A DNA stretch of 64,000 nucleotides from Vibrio europaeus (GTDB lineage Bacteria > Pseudomonadota > Gammaproteobacteria > Enterobacterales > Vibrionaceae): positions 1,612,001 to 1,676,000 of the forward strand of contig NZ_LUAX01000001.1 of NCBI RefSeq assembly GCF_001695575.1, in the 5' to 3' direction. The translations under genes were made by a program, and so were the position numbers. The notes below the pieces were generated by a model, which saw nothing but the letters and a program-made list of their open reading frames with translations, was not told where the DNA came from and searched no databases. This document shows positions 9,300 to 20,275 of the stretch, one piece after another (position 1 is the first letter of the stretch; each line of letters starts with the position of its first letter).

Positions 9300-9446
9300 T
9301 CCAGCAGCGTAGCGATCCAGCTTTCCCTAGAGCGGAGCTCTCCGATCTCGACTCTCGCAACGAAGTGTTCCATAGGGCAACGCCCGTTCCATTAGCGAAG
9401 CGATCCATAGGACGAAGTCCGTTCCCGCTTCTCAGGCGAAGCCTGC
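9300..9446. repeat. Array of short hairpin modules with three-base loops
   Basis: The spacer between maf and rluC contains a series of short inverted repeats with three-base loops: GAGC-GGA-GCTC (9330-9340), GGGC-AAC-GCCC (9375-9385), GC-GAA-GC (9395-9401), GGAC-GAA-GTCC (9410-9420) and CAGGC-GAA-GCCTG (9433-9445), plus a weaker GC-GTA-GC at 9307-9313. They are joined by linkers resembling CCATAG and CCGTTCC, giving modules of roughly 20-35 bases. It resembles spacer sequence common in Vibrio genomes, but I do not know a named family. Confidence 0.7.
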
Positions 9447-9448
9447 CC

Positions 9449-10393
9449 TTATAGCTTACGCAGCCCTGCTAGCGCTTTTTCCAACTTCGGTTCCATCGGA
9501 GCGTTAATTTCCATCCACTCATCATTTGATGGGTGTTGGAACTTAATGTTCGCCGCATGAAGGAATAAGCGATCTAAACCGACTTTGCCCGTGTAGGCAT
9601 CAAAACGTCGGTCGCCATAGCGATCATCCCATGCGATTGGATGCCCCGTGTATTGGGTATGAACGCGAATTTGGTGCGTTCGACCTGTAATCGGACTCGC
9701 CTGAATCAGTGTTGCATTGGCAAACTTCTCAATGATCTTAAATCTTGTTTCCGAAGCTTTACCATTTGGGTTTACTCGCACAATACTGTTCACTTCGTTC
9801 TTAAGTAATGGCGCATTCACCTTTTTACAGCTTGCTTTCCATTCACCCATCACCAAAGCAAAATAGTACTTCTGTACCGTTTTTTCACGAAACTGTGCTT
9901 GTAAATGACGCAGTGCCGAGCGCTTTTTTGCCACCAACAAAATGCCAGACGTGTCTCGGTCAATACGATGCACTAATTCTAGGAACCTTGCTTGAGGGCG
10001 TAATGCACGAAGTGCTTCAATCGCACCAAACTTTAACCCACTACCACCGTGAACAGCAGTTCCTGAAGGTTTATTAAGGATTAACATATGATCGTCTTCA
10101 TGGATGATCATATTTTCAAGCTGTGCGACCTTATTTAGCTTGGTACTTGGCGCGACTTCTTCAGGTTTCTCTTCAATAGTAACCGGTGGTATTCGGACAA
10201 GATCACCGGCCTGCAGCTTATATTCCGCTTTTACACGCTTTTTGTTCACTCGCACTTCGCCTTTACGCAAAATACGGTAAACCATGCTTTTAGGGATACT
10301 TTTCAATTGGTTGCGTAAGAAGTTATCAATACGCTGCCCCGCCATGTCGTCGTCAATATCAACGAATTGGACTTTTGTTCTAATTTCACTCAT
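9449..10393 (-). CDS. rluC: 23S rRNA pseudouridine synthase RluC
   Basis: RluC makes pseudouridines at positions 955, 2504 and 2580 of 23S rRNA in Escherichia coli. The 314-residue protein has an N-terminal S4 RNA-binding domain (about residues 17-80) and the RluA-type catalytic domain with HRIDRDTSG, whose second Asp is the nucleophile. It is divergent from rne across 571 bases, the usual arrangement. The mini-hairpin array begins right after its stop. Confidence 0.95.
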   Translation of the reverse strand: MSEIRTKVQFVDIDDDMAGQRIDNFLRNQLKSIPKSMVYRILRKGEVRVNKKRVKAEYKLQAGDLVRIPPVTIEEKPEEVAPSTKLNKVAQLENMIIHEDDHMLILNKPSGTAVHGGSGLKFGAIEALRALRPQARFLELVHRIDRDTSGILLVAKKRSALRHLQAQFREKTVQKYYFALVMGEWKASCKKVNAPLLKNEVNSIVRVNPNGKASETRFKIIEKFANATLIQASPITGRTHQIRVHTQYTGHPIAWDDRYGDRRFDAYTGKVGLDRLFLHAANIKFQHPSNDEWMEINAPMEPKLEKALAGLRKL

Positions 10394-10603
10394 GAAGTTA
10401 TTCTAACACTCTAAGTTGCGCAGATTCACATTTTCTTCGCAACAAAATGGAAAATTGCTCGATAAGAGTGGATTCAAATTCTGCTACGAATAAAAATCCA
10501 TCAGTTTTATTACAATTTTCAAAAAATATCTCTAATTAAACCTATAAAACAGTTACTTACAATAAATAAAATCAGCTTTTTTAGCGTTTTATTATAAAGC
10601 AGA

Positions 10604-10632
10604 TTGCTGAGTTTAGTGGGTACTGCTATAGT
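10604..10632 (+). promoter_or_regulatory. Candidate rne promoter (extended -10)
   Basis: TTGCTG (10604-10609) and TATAGT (10627-10632) are 17 bases apart, and TGC precedes the -10 as an extended element. A start near 10639 would give a leader of about 325 bases, similar to the long leader of Escherichia coli rne. The rest of 10394-10603 is AT-rich, with no gene or strong structure that I can see. Confidence 0.5.
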
Positions 10633-10789
10633 TCACACCTGCAATATATGATTTGGTTGCATTTTATACAAACCACCTCATATTTGAGCAATAAATTGAG
10701 TAGCCCGTTAATTTAACAAAATGCAGCACACGGCGTAAGACATTTTCGAGATTAGCAAACTTGTCACCCTACTCGTCGCTCATCATGTT

Positions 10790-10915
10790 GAGTGTTTACC
10801 GCCGCCGATGCGGCGCACAAGCTGAACGAGAAAAGTTTGTGAGACTGAAGTGCCCCAGAGCATCCCTCCAGCCGGGAGGCTGCACCGATTAAGCCATGGG
10901 ATCAGGCACCTTGAA
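10790..10915 (+). promoter_or_regulatory. Structured rne 5' leader (rne5-like autoregulatory element)
   Basis: RNase E controls its own mRNA through hairpins in the 5' untranslated region. Here a GCCGC-CGAT-GCGGC hairpin (10801-10814) is followed by a conserved-looking single-stranded run. Next comes a CCCTCC-AGCC-GGGAGG hairpin (10864-10879), enclosed by a possible GTGCC/GGCAC helix (10850-10854 with 10905-10909). The structure lies 50-165 bases before the rne start. Identity with the Rfam rne5 family is inferred from position and shape. Confidence 0.6.
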
Positions 10916-10964
10916 AGCGATCGAAGTGACAAGAAAAACAAAAGAATGACAACGAGATTTATCA

Positions 10965-13916
10965 ATGAAAAGAATGTTAATTAACGCAACTCAAAAAGAA
11001 GAGTTGCGTGTTGCTTTGGTTGATGGTCAGCGCTTATATGATTTGGATATCGAAAGCCCTGGACATGAATCTAAAAAAGCAAATATCTACAAAGGACGTA
11101 TCACACGCATCGAACCAAGCCTAGAAGCGGCTTTTGTTGACTACGGTGCAGAAAGACACGGTTTCCTCCCTCTTAAAGAAATTGCCCGCGAATACTTCCC
11201 TGAAGGTTACACCTACCAAGGCCGTCCTAGCATTAAAGAAGTGCTAACTGAAGGTCAAGAAGTAATCGTACAAGTAGAGAAAGAAGAACGTGGTAGCAAG
11301 GGCGCAGCTCTAACTACGTTTATTTCTCTTGCGGGTAGTTACCTTGTTCTTATGCCTAACAACCCTCGTGCCGGTGGTATTTCTCGCCGTATCGAAGGCG
11401 ACGAGCGTACTCAACTTAAGGCAGCTCTAAGTACATTAGAACTACCTCAAGGGATGGGTTTGATCGTACGTACTGCTGGTGTTGGTAAAAGTGCTGAAGA
11501 GCTAGAGTGGGATTTAAACGTACTTCTGAACCACTGGGGCGCAATCAAGCAAGCTTCTGACTCAAACACTGCACCTTTCTTGATTCACCAAGAAAGTAAC
11601 GTGATTGTTCGTGCAATTCGTGACTACCTACGTCGCGATATTGGCGAAATCCTTATCGACAGCAACACAATTTACGAGCGCGCACTAGACCATATCCGCC
11701 TAATTCGTCCTGATTTCGTAAGCCGTGTGAAGAAATACGATGGTGAAGTACCGCTGTTTAGCCACTACCAGATAGAAAGTCAGATCGAATCCGCGTTCCA
11801 ACGCGAAGTTCGCCTGCCTTCTGGTGGTTCTATCGTTATCGACCCAACAGAAGCCCTAACTTCTATCGATATCAACTCTGCCCGTGCAACTAAGGGTGGC
11901 GATATCGAGGAAACCGCTTTAAACACCAACCTAGAAGCGGCAGAAGAAATTGCACGTCAACTTCGCCTGCGTGACTTGGGTGGTCTGGTGGTTATTGACT
12001 TCATCGATATGACGCCAGTTCGTCACCAACGTGAAGTTGAAAACCGCTTACGTGATTCTGTTCGTATGGATCGCGCTAGAGTACAAATTGGTCGAATTTC
12101 TCGTTTTGGCCTATTAGAAATGTCTCGTCAGCGTCTAAGTCCGTCACTAGCAGAAGCGAGTCACCACATCTGTCCACGTTGTAGTGGTACTGGTGTTGTT
12201 CGTGACAACGAATCTCTGGCACTTTCTGTACTTCGCTTGATCGAAGAGGAAGCACTGAAAGACAACACAGCGCAAGTTCTTGCTGTTGTGCCTGTGCCGA
12301 TTGCTTCTTATCTGCTTAACGAAAAACGTCGTTCGGTTAACCATATTGAGCGTATCCAAGAAGTTAAGATCACAGTTGTACCAAACTCAGACATGGAAAC
12401 ACCGCATTTCGATGTGATTCGTGTCCGCGAAGGCGAAGAGTTCGACCTACTTTCTTACCTACTTCCTAACAAGCTCGAAGCGATGAAGGAAGCTGAAGGT
12501 AAAGAGCTAGCAGTTGAAACTGAAGCCAAACCTAAGAAAATTGAAGAGCCTGCTCTAAAAGGCTTTGCGTCTCCAAGCAACTCTGCTCCAGCGCCTGCCA
12601 AACCGGCGCCTAAAGCACCTGAGAAGAAGAAGGAACCACAAGAACCTCAAGAAGGTCTTGTTAGCCGCTTCTTCAAAACTCTAGGTGGCTTCCTATTTGG
12701 TTCTGCCAAAGAAGAAGAGAAGCAAGAAGAGCAAAAACCGAAAGAGCATAAAGAAGGTAACCGCAACAACCGCAATCGTCGTAACCGTAACGATAACCGC
12801 CGTCGTGGCAATCGTGACAACCGCAACGATAACCGTGAAGACAAACGCGATAACAAGCGTAAGAACACACGTGATGAAGCGGCAACTGAAGCCAAACCTA
12901 ACGAACGCAAACAGCAAAATCGCAAACCTAAGCAAGATCGCCGTAATAAGCGTGACGAAGCTAAACCTAGCAAGGTAGCTGAAGAAGGTCTTAAGTTAGC
13001 GGCTGACGCTCAGCAAGGCGACAAACCTGAAGCACGCAAAGAGCGCGCAGAAGAGAAAGCGGCAAAAGTCAAAGAGCGCCGTCAACGCCGTAAGTTGTCT
13101 AAGCAGGTTCGAGTTAAAGACCAAGCTGCAAAAGCTCAAGCTGATGAAGAAGCGAAGCAAGTTGCGGTAGAAGCTAAAGCGGAAGCTGTTGATGAAAAGG
13201 CACTGGATACTGAAGCAGATAACGCCGAAGAACAGCCGAAACAACGCCGCAATCGTCGTTCTCCACGTCACCTACGTGCAAGTGGTCAACGTCGCCGTCG
13301 TGGTCGTGATCGTCGCCCTAACCCATTCCGCCTACGTAAAGGTGGTGTTGCATCTCCTGAAATGGCGATGGGTAAAGTGATGCCAAGTTACGGTATTACT
13401 AAACCTGCACCAAAGCAGCAATCAAAAGCTGACAAGGTAAAAGCGCCTGTAGAGACTACAGTGGCTTCATTAGGTGGTTTTGCATGTCCAGAAATGGCGA
13501 TGGGTAAAGTAATTGTTCGTCGTGAGCAGCCTGTCATTGAGGAGCCTGTACAAGAAACTGTAGTGGCAACTCAACCTGAGCAGGTAGAAGTAGCACAAGC
13601 GGCAGTTATCACTGAACCTGTTGAAGTGGTTGCTGAAACCGTTGAGCGACCAGTTCAAGCTGAAGCAGAAGTTGAAGCAACTGACGTTAAGCAGCCTACT
13701 GAAGAAGTAGCCGCTGACTCATCTGACATCGTTGTTGCACAGAGCTTTAAAGGTCACGCATCGGCAGCCATGGCAAAAGCACCTGGCAGCACAGAGATGA
13801 AAGAGATCACTGTAGTAGCGGCACCTTTTAAAGCGCAGCGCTATGAATCTCGCGGTGCTGGTAGCCAAGTTGCTCGCAACCAAGCAGGCGCGACAATGAC
13901 TAAGCCTCAGTTTTAG
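10965..13916 (+). CDS. rne: Ribonuclease E
   Basis: RNase E is the membrane-bound endonuclease that organises the RNA degradosome. The 983-residue protein has an N-terminal catalytic half with an S1 domain, catalytic Asp pairs in TSIDINSAR and VVIDFIDM, and the zinc-link CPRC. The C-terminal scaffold is low-complexity. It includes an amphipathic membrane-anchor candidate near residue 565 ([16 protein letters not shown]), an Arg/Asn-rich RNA-binding block (about 600-660) and a second Arg-rich block (about 755-790). Three related motifs near residues 793, 838 and 930 ([27 protein letters not shown]) may be partner-binding sites. Length is somewhat below the 1061 of Escherichia coli. Confidence 0.97.
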   Translation: MKRMLINATQKEELRVALVDGQRLYDLDIESPGHESKKANIYKGRITRIEPSLEAAFVDYGAERHGFLPLKEIAREYFPEGYTYQGRPSIKEVLTEGQEVIVQVEKEERGSKGAALTTFISLAGSYLVLMPNNPRAGGISRRIEGDERTQLKAALSTLELPQGMGLIVRTAGVGKSAEELEWDLNVLLNHWGAIKQASDSNTAPFLIHQESNVIVRAIRDYLRRDIGEILIDSNTIYERALDHIRLIRPDFVSRVKKYDGEVPLFSHYQIESQIESAFQREVRLPSGGSIVIDPTEALTSIDINSARATKGGDIEETALNTNLEAAEEIARQLRLRDLGGLVVIDFIDMTPVRHQREVENRLRDSVRMDRARVQIGRISRFGLLEMSRQRLSPSLAEASHHICPRCSGTGVVRDNESLALSVLRLIEEEALKDNTAQVLAVVPVPIASYLLNEKRRSVNHIERIQEVKITVVPNSDMETPHFDVIRVREGEEFDLLSYLLPNKLEAMKEAEGKELAVETEAKPKKIEEPALKGFASPSNSAPAPAKPAPKAPEKKKEPQEPQEGLVSRFFKTLGGFLFGSAKEEEKQEEQKPKEHKEGNRNNRNRRNRNDNRRRGNRDNRNDNREDKRDNKRKNTRDEAATEAKPNERKQQNRKPKQDRRNKRDEAKPSKVAEEGLKLAADAQQGDKPEARKERAEEKAAKVKERRQRRKLSKQVRVKDQAAKAQADEEAKQVAVEAKAEAVDEKALDTEADNAEEQPKQRRNRRSPRHLRASGQRRRRGRDRRPNPFRLRKGGVASPEMAMGKVMPSYGITKPAPKQQSKADKVKAPVETTVASLGGFACPEMAMGKVIVRREQPVIEEPVQETVVATQPEQVEVAQAAVITEPVEVVAETVERPVQAEAEVEATDVKQPTEEVAADSSDIVVAQSFKGHASAAMAKAPGSTEMKEITVVAAPFKAQRYESRGAGSQVARNQAGATMTKPQF

Positions 13917-13937
13917 CCATTCGCTTTTCGAATAAAA

Positions 13938-13964
13938 ACAGCCTCCTCGTGAGGCTGTTTTTTT
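13938..13964 (+). terminator. Terminator of rne
   Basis: An 8-bp perfect stem (13938-13945 with 13951-13958) with loop CTCGT is followed by a run of T to 13964, 20 bases after the rne stop. It is a textbook intrinsic terminator. Confidence 0.9.
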
Positions 13965-14214
13965 ATACCTATCGAAAACGATTTGGTAAACAAACCGTTA
14001 TCATGCTGCTAGTTTTGTTGAGAGTAATTATTTGTCACAAATATTAGTCAATACCTGTATCAATCTTGAACTTAATCACACTTTTCGGTAGCATGCGCCG
14101 ACTCGATCTGAATTGTTGAATTTGGTCTTTCTGCTCTTTTACATTGCATTTTTGCCCGGTGGCGACTAAATACAATTCAGAATACTTTTAAACACTTAGC
14201 CAAACTGAGCAAAT

Positions 14215-15774
14215 ATGTTTGAATTTCCCCAATTTTCTAAACACTCCGTGAAGAACGATGTGTTGTCAGGTTTGACCGTTGCACTCGCTCTTGTCCCTGA
14301 AGCCGTCGCTTTTGCCTTCGTTGCCGGCGTTGACCCTATGGTTGGTCTTTACGCTGCATTTATTGTAGGTTTGATTACCTCAATCTTCGGTGGTCGCCCA
14401 GGTATGATTTCAGGTGCAACGGGTGCCATGGCTGTTGTTATGGTGTCACTGGTTGCTTCACATGGCGTACAATACCTCTTTGCCGCAATTATGCTGGCGG
14501 GTATCCTGCAGATCGCAGCAGGTATATTCAAACTGGGTAAATTCATCCGTATCGTGCCTCACCCAGTTATGATTGGTTTTGTTAACGGCTTAGCGATCGT
14601 TATTTTCCTCGCTCAGTTAGGCCAATTTAAAGCACCGGACTTAACTGGCGCATTAACATGGCTACCAGCAGATCAAATGATGCTAATGCTTGGTCTCGTT
14701 GCTTTAACCATGGCAATCATTCACTTTTTGCCTAAGTTCACGACGGCTGTACCGTCATCTCTTGTGGCGATCGTGACTGTAACAGCACTAGTGGTTGGCT
14801 TAGATCTAGAAACTCGCACAGTAGTTGACTTCCTACGCACTATGTCTGGTGACGAAGCGGCAACATTAGCGGGCTCATTACCGACTTTCTCTATCCCTAC
14901 AGTCCCATTAACACTAGAAACGCTACAGATCATTCTGCCGTACGCGATTATTCTTGCTGCAATCGGTTTGATTGAGTCACTATTGACGCTAACCGTTCTA
15001 GACGAAATGACAAACTCTCGTGGTCAATCTAACCGTGAATGTATCGGTCAAGGTATGGCAAACATGACCTGTTCAGTGTTTGGTGCTATGGGTGGTTGTG
15101 CGATGATTGGTCAGTCGATGATCAACGTAAACTCAGGTGGCCGTGGTCGTCTATCTGGTATCGTTGCCGCTAGCGCACTGCTGATATTCATCTTGTTCGC
15201 CTCTTCGCTTATCGAAATGATCCCTCTGGCAGCACTAGTGGGCGTCATGTTCATGGTGGTTATCGGCACATTTGAGTGGGCAACATTCAAACTCGCTCGC
15301 CGCGTACCAAAACAAGATTTCTTCGTTATCGTTTTAGTAACAGTGGTTACGGTACTGACTGACCTAGCGATTGCAGTATTCGTTGGTGTTATCGCCTCTG
15401 CACTTATGTTTGCATGGCAACACGCCAAGCACATCTACGCAGATACCAGCATCAATGAAGAAGGCTCAAAAGAGTACAAAATTCACGGTCCTGTTTTCTT
15501 CGGCTCAGTTGCTAACTTCCTTGAGATCTTCGATGCACACGAAGACCCAAGCGATGTGATTGTCGATTTCGCTGATTCTCGCGTGACTGACCACTCAGCC
15601 ATTGAAGCGATTGAAACACTTGCTGAACGCTACTCAGCTCAAGGTAAGACACTTCACTTGCGCCACCTAAGTCCAGACTGTCGTAAACTACTCGACAAAG
15701 CAGGCAGCTTAGTAGAAATTAACGTTAAAGAAGATCCAAGCTACAAGGTAGCGACCGACGTTCTAGCGGGTTAA
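14215..15774 (+). CDS. SulP-family anion transporter with STAS domain
   Basis: SulP (SLC26-type) proteins move anions such as sulfate or bicarbonate across the inner membrane. The 519-residue protein has a hydrophobic part of about ten or more membrane segments up to residue 405 and a C-terminal STAS domain (about residues 415-510) with [12 protein letters not shown]. The early [22 protein letters not shown] stretch is typical of the transport core. The substrate cannot be read from sequence. The 298-base spacer upstream has an inverted repeat AACGATTTG-N5-CAAACCGTT at 13977-13999 that might be an operator. Confidence 0.9.
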   Translation: MFEFPQFSKHSVKNDVLSGLTVALALVPEAVAFAFVAGVDPMVGLYAAFIVGLITSIFGGRPGMISGATGAMAVVMVSLVASHGVQYLFAAIMLAGILQIAAGIFKLGKFIRIVPHPVMIGFVNGLAIVIFLAQLGQFKAPDLTGALTWLPADQMMLMLGLVALTMAIIHFLPKFTTAVPSSLVAIVTVTALVVGLDLETRTVVDFLRTMSGDEAATLAGSLPTFSIPTVPLTLETLQIILPYAIILAAIGLIESLLTLTVLDEMTNSRGQSNRECIGQGMANMTCSVFGAMGGCAMIGQSMINVNSGGRGRLSGIVAASALLIFILFASSLIEMIPLAALVGVMFMVVIGTFEWATFKLARRVPKQDFFVIVLVTVVTVLTDLAIAVFVGVIASALMFAWQHAKHIYADTSINEEGSKEYKIHGPVFFGSVANFLEIFDAHEDPSDVIVDFADSRVTDHSAIEAIETLAERYSAQGKTLHLRHLSPDCRKLLDKAGSLVEINVKEDPSYKVATDVLAG

Positions 15775-15791
15775 TTAAACCGAATATAAAA

Positions 15792-15820
15792 CGGGCTTCC
15801 AATTGGAAGCCCGCTTTTTT
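15792..15820 (+). terminator. Terminator between sulP-type gene and rnd
   Basis: A 9-bp perfect stem (15792-15800 with 15805-15813, loop AATT) is followed by CTTTTTT. It lies between the convergent SulP gene and rnd and is strongest on the plus strand; on the minus strand a shorter T run follows, so it may serve both. Confidence 0.88.
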
Positions 15821-15825
15821 GTTTT

Positions 15826-16941
15826 CTAGAGAAGCTTGTTTAGCTTTTCACCAAACAGCTCTAATCGCCAGCTTTGCATAACGTCAGGTAGCTTGGCGGG
15901 ATCTCTGTCTTTTTTCCACACCCAACTCATTAGCTGATTAAGCTGCTTCTTAGAGGCTAAAAATTCAGTGGCTAATCCGCTAGCCTGTGAAGCGCGTTTT
16001 ACTTCATCTTTTAGCACTTTGAATTTCTGTTTATAACCCGGCATATCCATTAGGCGTTCAATCTTCTCTGGATACTCGTCGACGGGTGTCTTCTTGGCCG
16101 ATTTTACGATTGAGATAATACGTGCGCTGTGGCGCTGTACCGAACGGTAGTCCATACCCTCTTGTTCCATCTGGCTATGGTTTTGAATACCCAAACGCGC
16201 CACAGTGAGTAGGTCGTTTTCTTTAAAGATAAAGTTAAGTGCTAAATCTCGACGCAATGCTTCTTTCAAACGCCATGTAGCCAAAGGCTTAAGAATTGAA
16301 AGCTCTTTTGGCTTAAGCTGCCAAGCGCCCTTCACATCAAGATACGCCATCTCTAGGTTGACAGTTTTAATACGTTTGGAAGCGAGTAAATCACTCTCTT
16401 GCTGCGCAGCTTCCCACCAGCCAGCTTGAGTAATTTTCTCAAATAACTGCTCATACAAAGGCTGTAAGTAATAAACATCCGCAGCTGCGTATTCTAGCTG
16501 TTTGTCTGTTAGTGGTCGCGCCAACCAATCGGTACGAGACTCACTCTTATCTAGCTCAACCCCTAAATAGCTTTCCACTAAAGCGGCAAAACCTGTCGAT
16601 AAACCATGGCCAAGGAAAGCAGCCATAAGTTGGGTGTCGACCATTGGGTATGGCAAGCACTCAAAGCTGTTATGGAACACTTCCAAGTCTTCACCACAAG
16701 CATGAAGCACCTTAAGTACGGACGTATCTTTAAGCAGTTCAACAAACGGAGCCATATCTTCTATCACCGTTGGATCGATAAGAGAGAGGTTCTGTCCATC
16801 AAAGAGCTGGATAAGGCCTAGCTGCGGATAGTATGTTCGCGTACGAACAAACTCTGTATCCAACATCACAACATCAGCTTGTCGTGCGCTTTGACAAACG
16901 ATATCAAGCTGCGCCGTTTGAGTAATAATCTGATAATTCAC
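15826..16941 (-). CDS. rnd: Ribonuclease D
   Basis: RNase D is a 3'-5' exonuclease that trims tRNA and other small RNA precursors. The start is taken as GTG at 16939-16941, seven bases after GGTGA. It gives 371 residues beginning MNYQIITQT, close to the 375 of Escherichia coli; a longer reading to 17019 adds 26 residues without family support. The DEDD catalytic motif LDTEFVRTRTYYPQLGLIQL is near the N-terminus, with the partner DTQLMAAFLGHG and a YAAADVYYL motif. HRDC domains fill the C-terminal half. It follows fadD, as in Escherichia coli. Confidence 0.94.
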   Translation of the reverse strand: MNYQIITQTAQLDIVCQSARQADVVMLDTEFVRTRTYYPQLGLIQLFDGQNLSLIDPTVIEDMAPFVELLKDTSVLKVLHACGEDLEVFHNSFECLPYPMVDTQLMAAFLGHGLSTGFAALVESYLGVELDKSESRTDWLARPLTDKQLEYAAADVYYLQPLYEQLFEKITQAGWWEAAQQESDLLASKRIKTVNLEMAYLDVKGAWQLKPKELSILKPLATWRLKEALRRDLALNFIFKENDLLTVARLGIQNHSQMEQEGMDYRSVQRHSARIISIVKSAKKTPVDEYPEKIERLMDMPGYKQKFKVLKDEVKRASQASGLATEFLASKKQLNQLMSWVWKKDRDPAKLPDVMQSWRLELFGEKLNKLL

Positions 16942-17044
16942 TAACTTCTCACCATGAGCGATTTCTTGCGGCCATAAAAAATACCGACTGGATATAGTCG
17001 GCATTCTACCATCAAACACTTAACTGTGCGTAACTCTCATCGAG

Positions 17045-18733
17045 TTACTTTGACTTAGCAAGATTTGCATCATTTTCTTCACGCAATACACGACGCAAGA
17101 TCTTGCCAACATTGGTCTTAGGCAAGTCTTCTTTAAACTCGACGATTTTTGGCACCTTGTAACCCGTTAGGTGTTCACGACAGTGAGCAATAATTTCTTC
17201 TTTAGTTAAGCTAGGATCGCGCTTAACCACATAAATCTTAACCAATTCACCCGACACTTCATGTGGCTGACCGATCGCTGCGACTTCTAGCACTTTACCG
17301 TGAAGCGCGACAACATCTTCTATCTCGTTTGGATAAACGTTGAAGCCAGAGACAAGAATCATATCTTTCTTGCGATCAACAATATGGATCAAGCCTTCAT
17401 CATCAAACTTAACAATATCACCGGTAGATAACCAACCATCAGCATTGATCACCTCTTTGGTTGCTTCAGGGCGTTGCCAGTAGCCTTGCATGACCTGTGG
17501 TCCGCGTACCTGAAGTTCACCCACCTCTGTATTTGCTACTGGATTGCCTTCATCATCGACAATACGAACTTCAGTAGAAGGGACAGGCAAGCCAATCGCT
17601 CCCGTGTATTCTGTCAAGTCATATGGGTTGACCGTCACCAACGGTGAGCACTCTGTTAGGCCATAACCTTCGAGCAAATGAACGCCTGTGGTTTTCTTCC
17701 ATTGTTCAGCCACAGCACGTTGCACTGCCATACCGCCACCAACTGCGAGTTTAAGGTTGCTAAAGTCTAGCTCATGGAAGTCTTCGTTATTAACAAGCGC
17801 ATTAAACAGGGTATTTACACCCGTTATCGCCGTAAATGGGCAACTCTTCAGCTCTTTGACAAAACCTGGGATATCACGTGGGTTAGTTATCAATAAATTA
17901 CGTCCACCTAATTCTAGGAATAGCAAACAGTTAACCGTTAATGCGAATACGTGATAAAGCGGCAGTGCGGTTACAACGACTTCACGTCCATCTTGTAGTA
18001 CGGGACCATACATGCCTTTTGCCTGCATGATATTGGCAATCATATTTCGGTGAGTCAGGATCGCCCCTTTCGCTACGCCTGTTGTACCTCCCGTGTACTG
18101 CAAGAAAGCGATATCGTCGCCTGACATGAATGGTTTCACATACTGCAAGCGACGACCATTGTGAAGCGCTTTACGCATAGAGATTGCGCCAGGTAGGTCA
18201 TACTTAGGCACCATGCCTTTAACATACTTAACGACGAAATCGACCAAGGTACCTTTTGCACGAGGTAACATCTGCCCGAGACTGGTTAACACCACATGTT
18301 TAACAGGCGTGTTATCAACTATTTGCTCTAGCGTATTGGCAAAGTTCGATACGATAACTATCGCTTTTGCGCCAGAGTCATTTAACTGATGCTCTAGCTC
18401 ACGCGGGGTATAAAGCGGGTTTACATTGACCGCAATTAAACCTGCGCGTAGCACACCAAACAAAGCAACTGGATATTGCAGCAAGTTAGGCATCATTAGC
18501 GCGACGCGATCGCCCTTTTGTAACTTCAGTTCATTTTGCAAGTAAGCCGCAAACGCTCGGCTACGCTCTTCCAGTTTGCGGAACGTCATCACTGAGCCCA
18601 TGTTCATAAAAGCAGGCTGGTCGGCATACTTTTGAACAGACTGTTCAAACATTTCCACTAATGATGGGTATTGTTCTGGGTTGATATGCTCTGGCACATC
18701 TTCTGGATAGCGTGATAACCAAGGTTTATCCAC
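17045..18733 (-). CDS. fadD: Long-chain-fatty-acid-CoA ligase
   Basis: FadD activates imported long-chain fatty acids to acyl-CoA at the inner membrane, the entry step of beta-oxidation. The start is GTG at 18731-18733, seven bases after AGGAG. This yields 562 residues, one more than Escherichia coli FadD, beginning [14 protein letters not shown]. The AMP-binding motif [12 protein letters not shown] and the FACS motif near [16 protein letters not shown] are intact. I see no palindromic FadR site in the short upstream stretch, although the gene is a classic FadR target. Confidence 0.96.
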   Translation of the reverse strand: MDKPWLSRYPEDVPEHINPEQYPSLVEMFEQSVQKYADQPAFMNMGSVMTFRKLEERSRAFAAYLQNELKLQKGDRVALMMPNLLQYPVALFGVLRAGLIAVNVNPLYTPRELEHQLNDSGAKAIVIVSNFANTLEQIVDNTPVKHVVLTSLGQMLPRAKGTLVDFVVKYVKGMVPKYDLPGAISMRKALHNGRRLQYVKPFMSGDDIAFLQYTGGTTGVAKGAILTHRNMIANIMQAKGMYGPVLQDGREVVVTALPLYHVFALTVNCLLFLELGGRNLLITNPRDIPGFVKELKSCPFTAITGVNTLFNALVNNEDFHELDFSNLKLAVGGGMAVQRAVAEQWKKTTGVHLLEGYGLTECSPLVTVNPYDLTEYTGAIGLPVPSTEVRIVDDEGNPVANTEVGELQVRGPQVMQGYWQRPEATKEVINADGWLSTGDIVKFDDEGLIHIVDRKKDMILVSGFNVYPNEIEDVVALHGKVLEVAAIGQPHEVSGELVKIYVVKRDPSLTKEEIIAHCREHLTGYKVPKIVEFKEDLPKTNVGKILRRVLREENDANLAKSK

Positions 18734-18845
18734 GGTAAAACTCCTCGAAATTAACTGGCTGTCATCTGAGTGAAAAGCTCTATTTTCAACGTCGTCTATT
18801 ACAGCACAGGCGAAGCCCTTGAGCACGAAAGTCTCAAACACTTGT

Positions 18846-19700
18846 TTAAATTTTGTTAACTAAACCAAAAATTAGGTTAGATACTCTAGAAGGAGCTTGC
18901 AGATGACAGTGATGACCTCCTTCGATCATCTCAAAATGAGTGGAATCTGAAGTATCAAGCTGAAAAGACTGCAAATAAGAAAAGCCTTCGTCGCCAAGGA
19001 TGACAAGTTGCGGGCAAGTCACTTGTAGGCGAAAAGATTCGGCGTGTTCAAATGACATTCGATAAAGAGACTGGCTTTGCAGCTTTACATCGTGCCGCCA
19101 TATCCATCCAGACTGATGAGCTTCAAGCCCACGCAGTATAATTGGAGCAATTAACTCAGAATCTATCTGATTTACCTTTGCTCGCCTCTCTATCGCTTCT
19201 TGTTCGGACAACATAACGCGAGTTGGCTTTCTACGAATTCTTTGACGACTCAGCACGCCTTCTCTTAAACGAGAAACCGTATCTTGCGCTTTTTCAGCCA
19301 AAGGTCCGTATCCTTCTATCTGAACCAAGCCACTGACTTGTTCAGGAAAGGCGGCACTATAGCAACTTGCAATCAAAGCACCAAGAGAATGCCCTACTAG
19401 TACCAGTCTGTTTGGTGATAAGTTAGCCAAAAACTGATAAACATCGTCAATATAGTCGTGAAAAGGATAGAAATTACTGGCTTCCTTATGGCTAGAGAGG
19501 CCGTGACCCTGTAAATCGATTGCGCATAAATGCCAATCCGGATTGAGAGTGTGGAGAGAGGCCATCACGGATTCAAAACTCGCCGCGTTGTCTAGCCAGC
19601 CATGTAAAAAAACGACCGAAAGTTCGGCCGTTTCACTGCATCCATATTCGATCGTTGCGATATGTCCATTAAGGATCTCGCGTTTTCGTTCGTCGCGCAT
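18846..19700 (-). CDS. Alpha/beta hydrolase, substrate unknown
   Basis: This 284-residue protein has a typical alpha/beta hydrolase fold. The oxyanion motif [10 protein letters not shown] is near residue 33, the nucleophile Ser105 lies in GHSLGA, an acidic residue is in [10 protein letters not shown] and the histidine is in EGGHHCHL near the C-terminus. No signal peptide is seen, so it should be cytoplasmic. Its ATG overlaps the Slp stop by one base (TAATG), so it is translated with the lipoprotein. It sits between the Slp gene and fadD, which suggests, without proof, an ester or thioester substrate linked to lipid metabolism. Confidence 0.9.
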   Translation of the reverse strand: MRDERKREILNGHIATIEYGCSETAELSVVFLHGWLDNAASFESVMASLHTLNPDWHLCAIDLQGHGLSSHKEASNFYPFHDYIDDVYQFLANLSPNRLVLVGHSLGALIASCYSAAFPEQVSGLVQIEGYGPLAEKAQDTVSRLREGVLSRQRIRRKPTRVMLSEQEAIERRAKVNQIDSELIAPIILRGLEAHQSGWIWRHDVKLQSQSLYRMSFEHAESFRLQVTCPQLVILGDEGFSYLQSFQLDTSDSTHFEMIEGGHHCHLQAPSRVSNLIFGLVNKI

Positions 19701-20254
19701 TACTTCACTTCTTGAATCACTTTGCCCTGCCTGGTTCCATAACGAACATCGCTACAGTAGAGACCGCGACAAGGATAGAGGTAGCTGTCGAAATCATGGA
19801 CTATGATACGCTCTTCAATACGCCACAAATGAAAACCACTCGCCTTCATCACTGGGAAATCATAAGCATAGTCACCAACTTTACCTTGTTCTCGGCCTTG
19901 GCTTTTTCCAAGTAACGAGATAAGACGTCCCTCAGACAAGGTTACCGGATCTGCAAAACCATCAACATAGGCGACAAAACGACCTTGTGGCTCTTGGTTG
20001 ATGTCTGGTTTGCCCACAGAATTTATCGGTAGATTAACCACTTCTATGCGGGTTTGATCTTTAAGATTCTTTACATCAGCGATCAATCCGCCAAGTCTTA
20101 CCTCAGCGTTGGCTTGAGCCTCCGGTTGCCACTGCTGATAACTGGTAACAACATCTGGGTTTTCGGTTTTGAGGTTTTCAGGTAAAGAGCTACAAGCGGA
20201 AAGCAAAACTGCGCCAGCCAGCGCACACAAAAAGCGAAAAGGTCGTTGAGTCAT
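19700..20254 (-). CDS. Slp-family outer membrane lipoprotein (YeaY-like)
   Basis: Slp-family proteins are outer-membrane lipoproteins of unclear function, induced by starvation in Escherichia coli. I took the ATG at 20252-20254, which places a signal peptide before the lipobox LLSAC; an upstream TTG adds four residues. The mature protein of about 165 residues contains the family patterns VTSYQQWQ and GRFVAYVDGFADP. The gene order yoaA-tsaB-slp-fadD-rnd matches Escherichia coli, where yeaY occupies this place. Confidence 0.9.
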   Translation of the reverse strand: MTQRPFRFLCALAGAVLLSACSSLPENLKTENPDVVTSYQQWQPEAQANAEVRLGGLIADVKNLKDQTRIEVVNLPINSVGKPDINQEPQGRFVAYVDGFADPVTLSEGRLISLLGKSQGREQGKVGDYAYDFPVMKASGFHLWRIEERIIVHDFDSYLYPCRGLYCSDVRYGTRQGKVIQEVK

Positions 20255-20275
20255 AATGTCACACAAAGTCTTAAT

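Noticed and set aside
9221..9446. CRISPR-like repeat array
   Set aside because: Repeats are eight bases and contiguous, or short hairpins of differing sequence; there are no equal spacers, leader or cas genes.
9145..9454. Two open frames across the maf-rluC spacer
   Set aside because: They translate the tandem octamer and the hairpin array and have no protein-like sequence beyond that.
12647..12978. Several overlapping open frames in and against rne
   Set aside because: They arise from the low-complexity Arg/Asn/Lys-rich codons of the RNase E scaffold.
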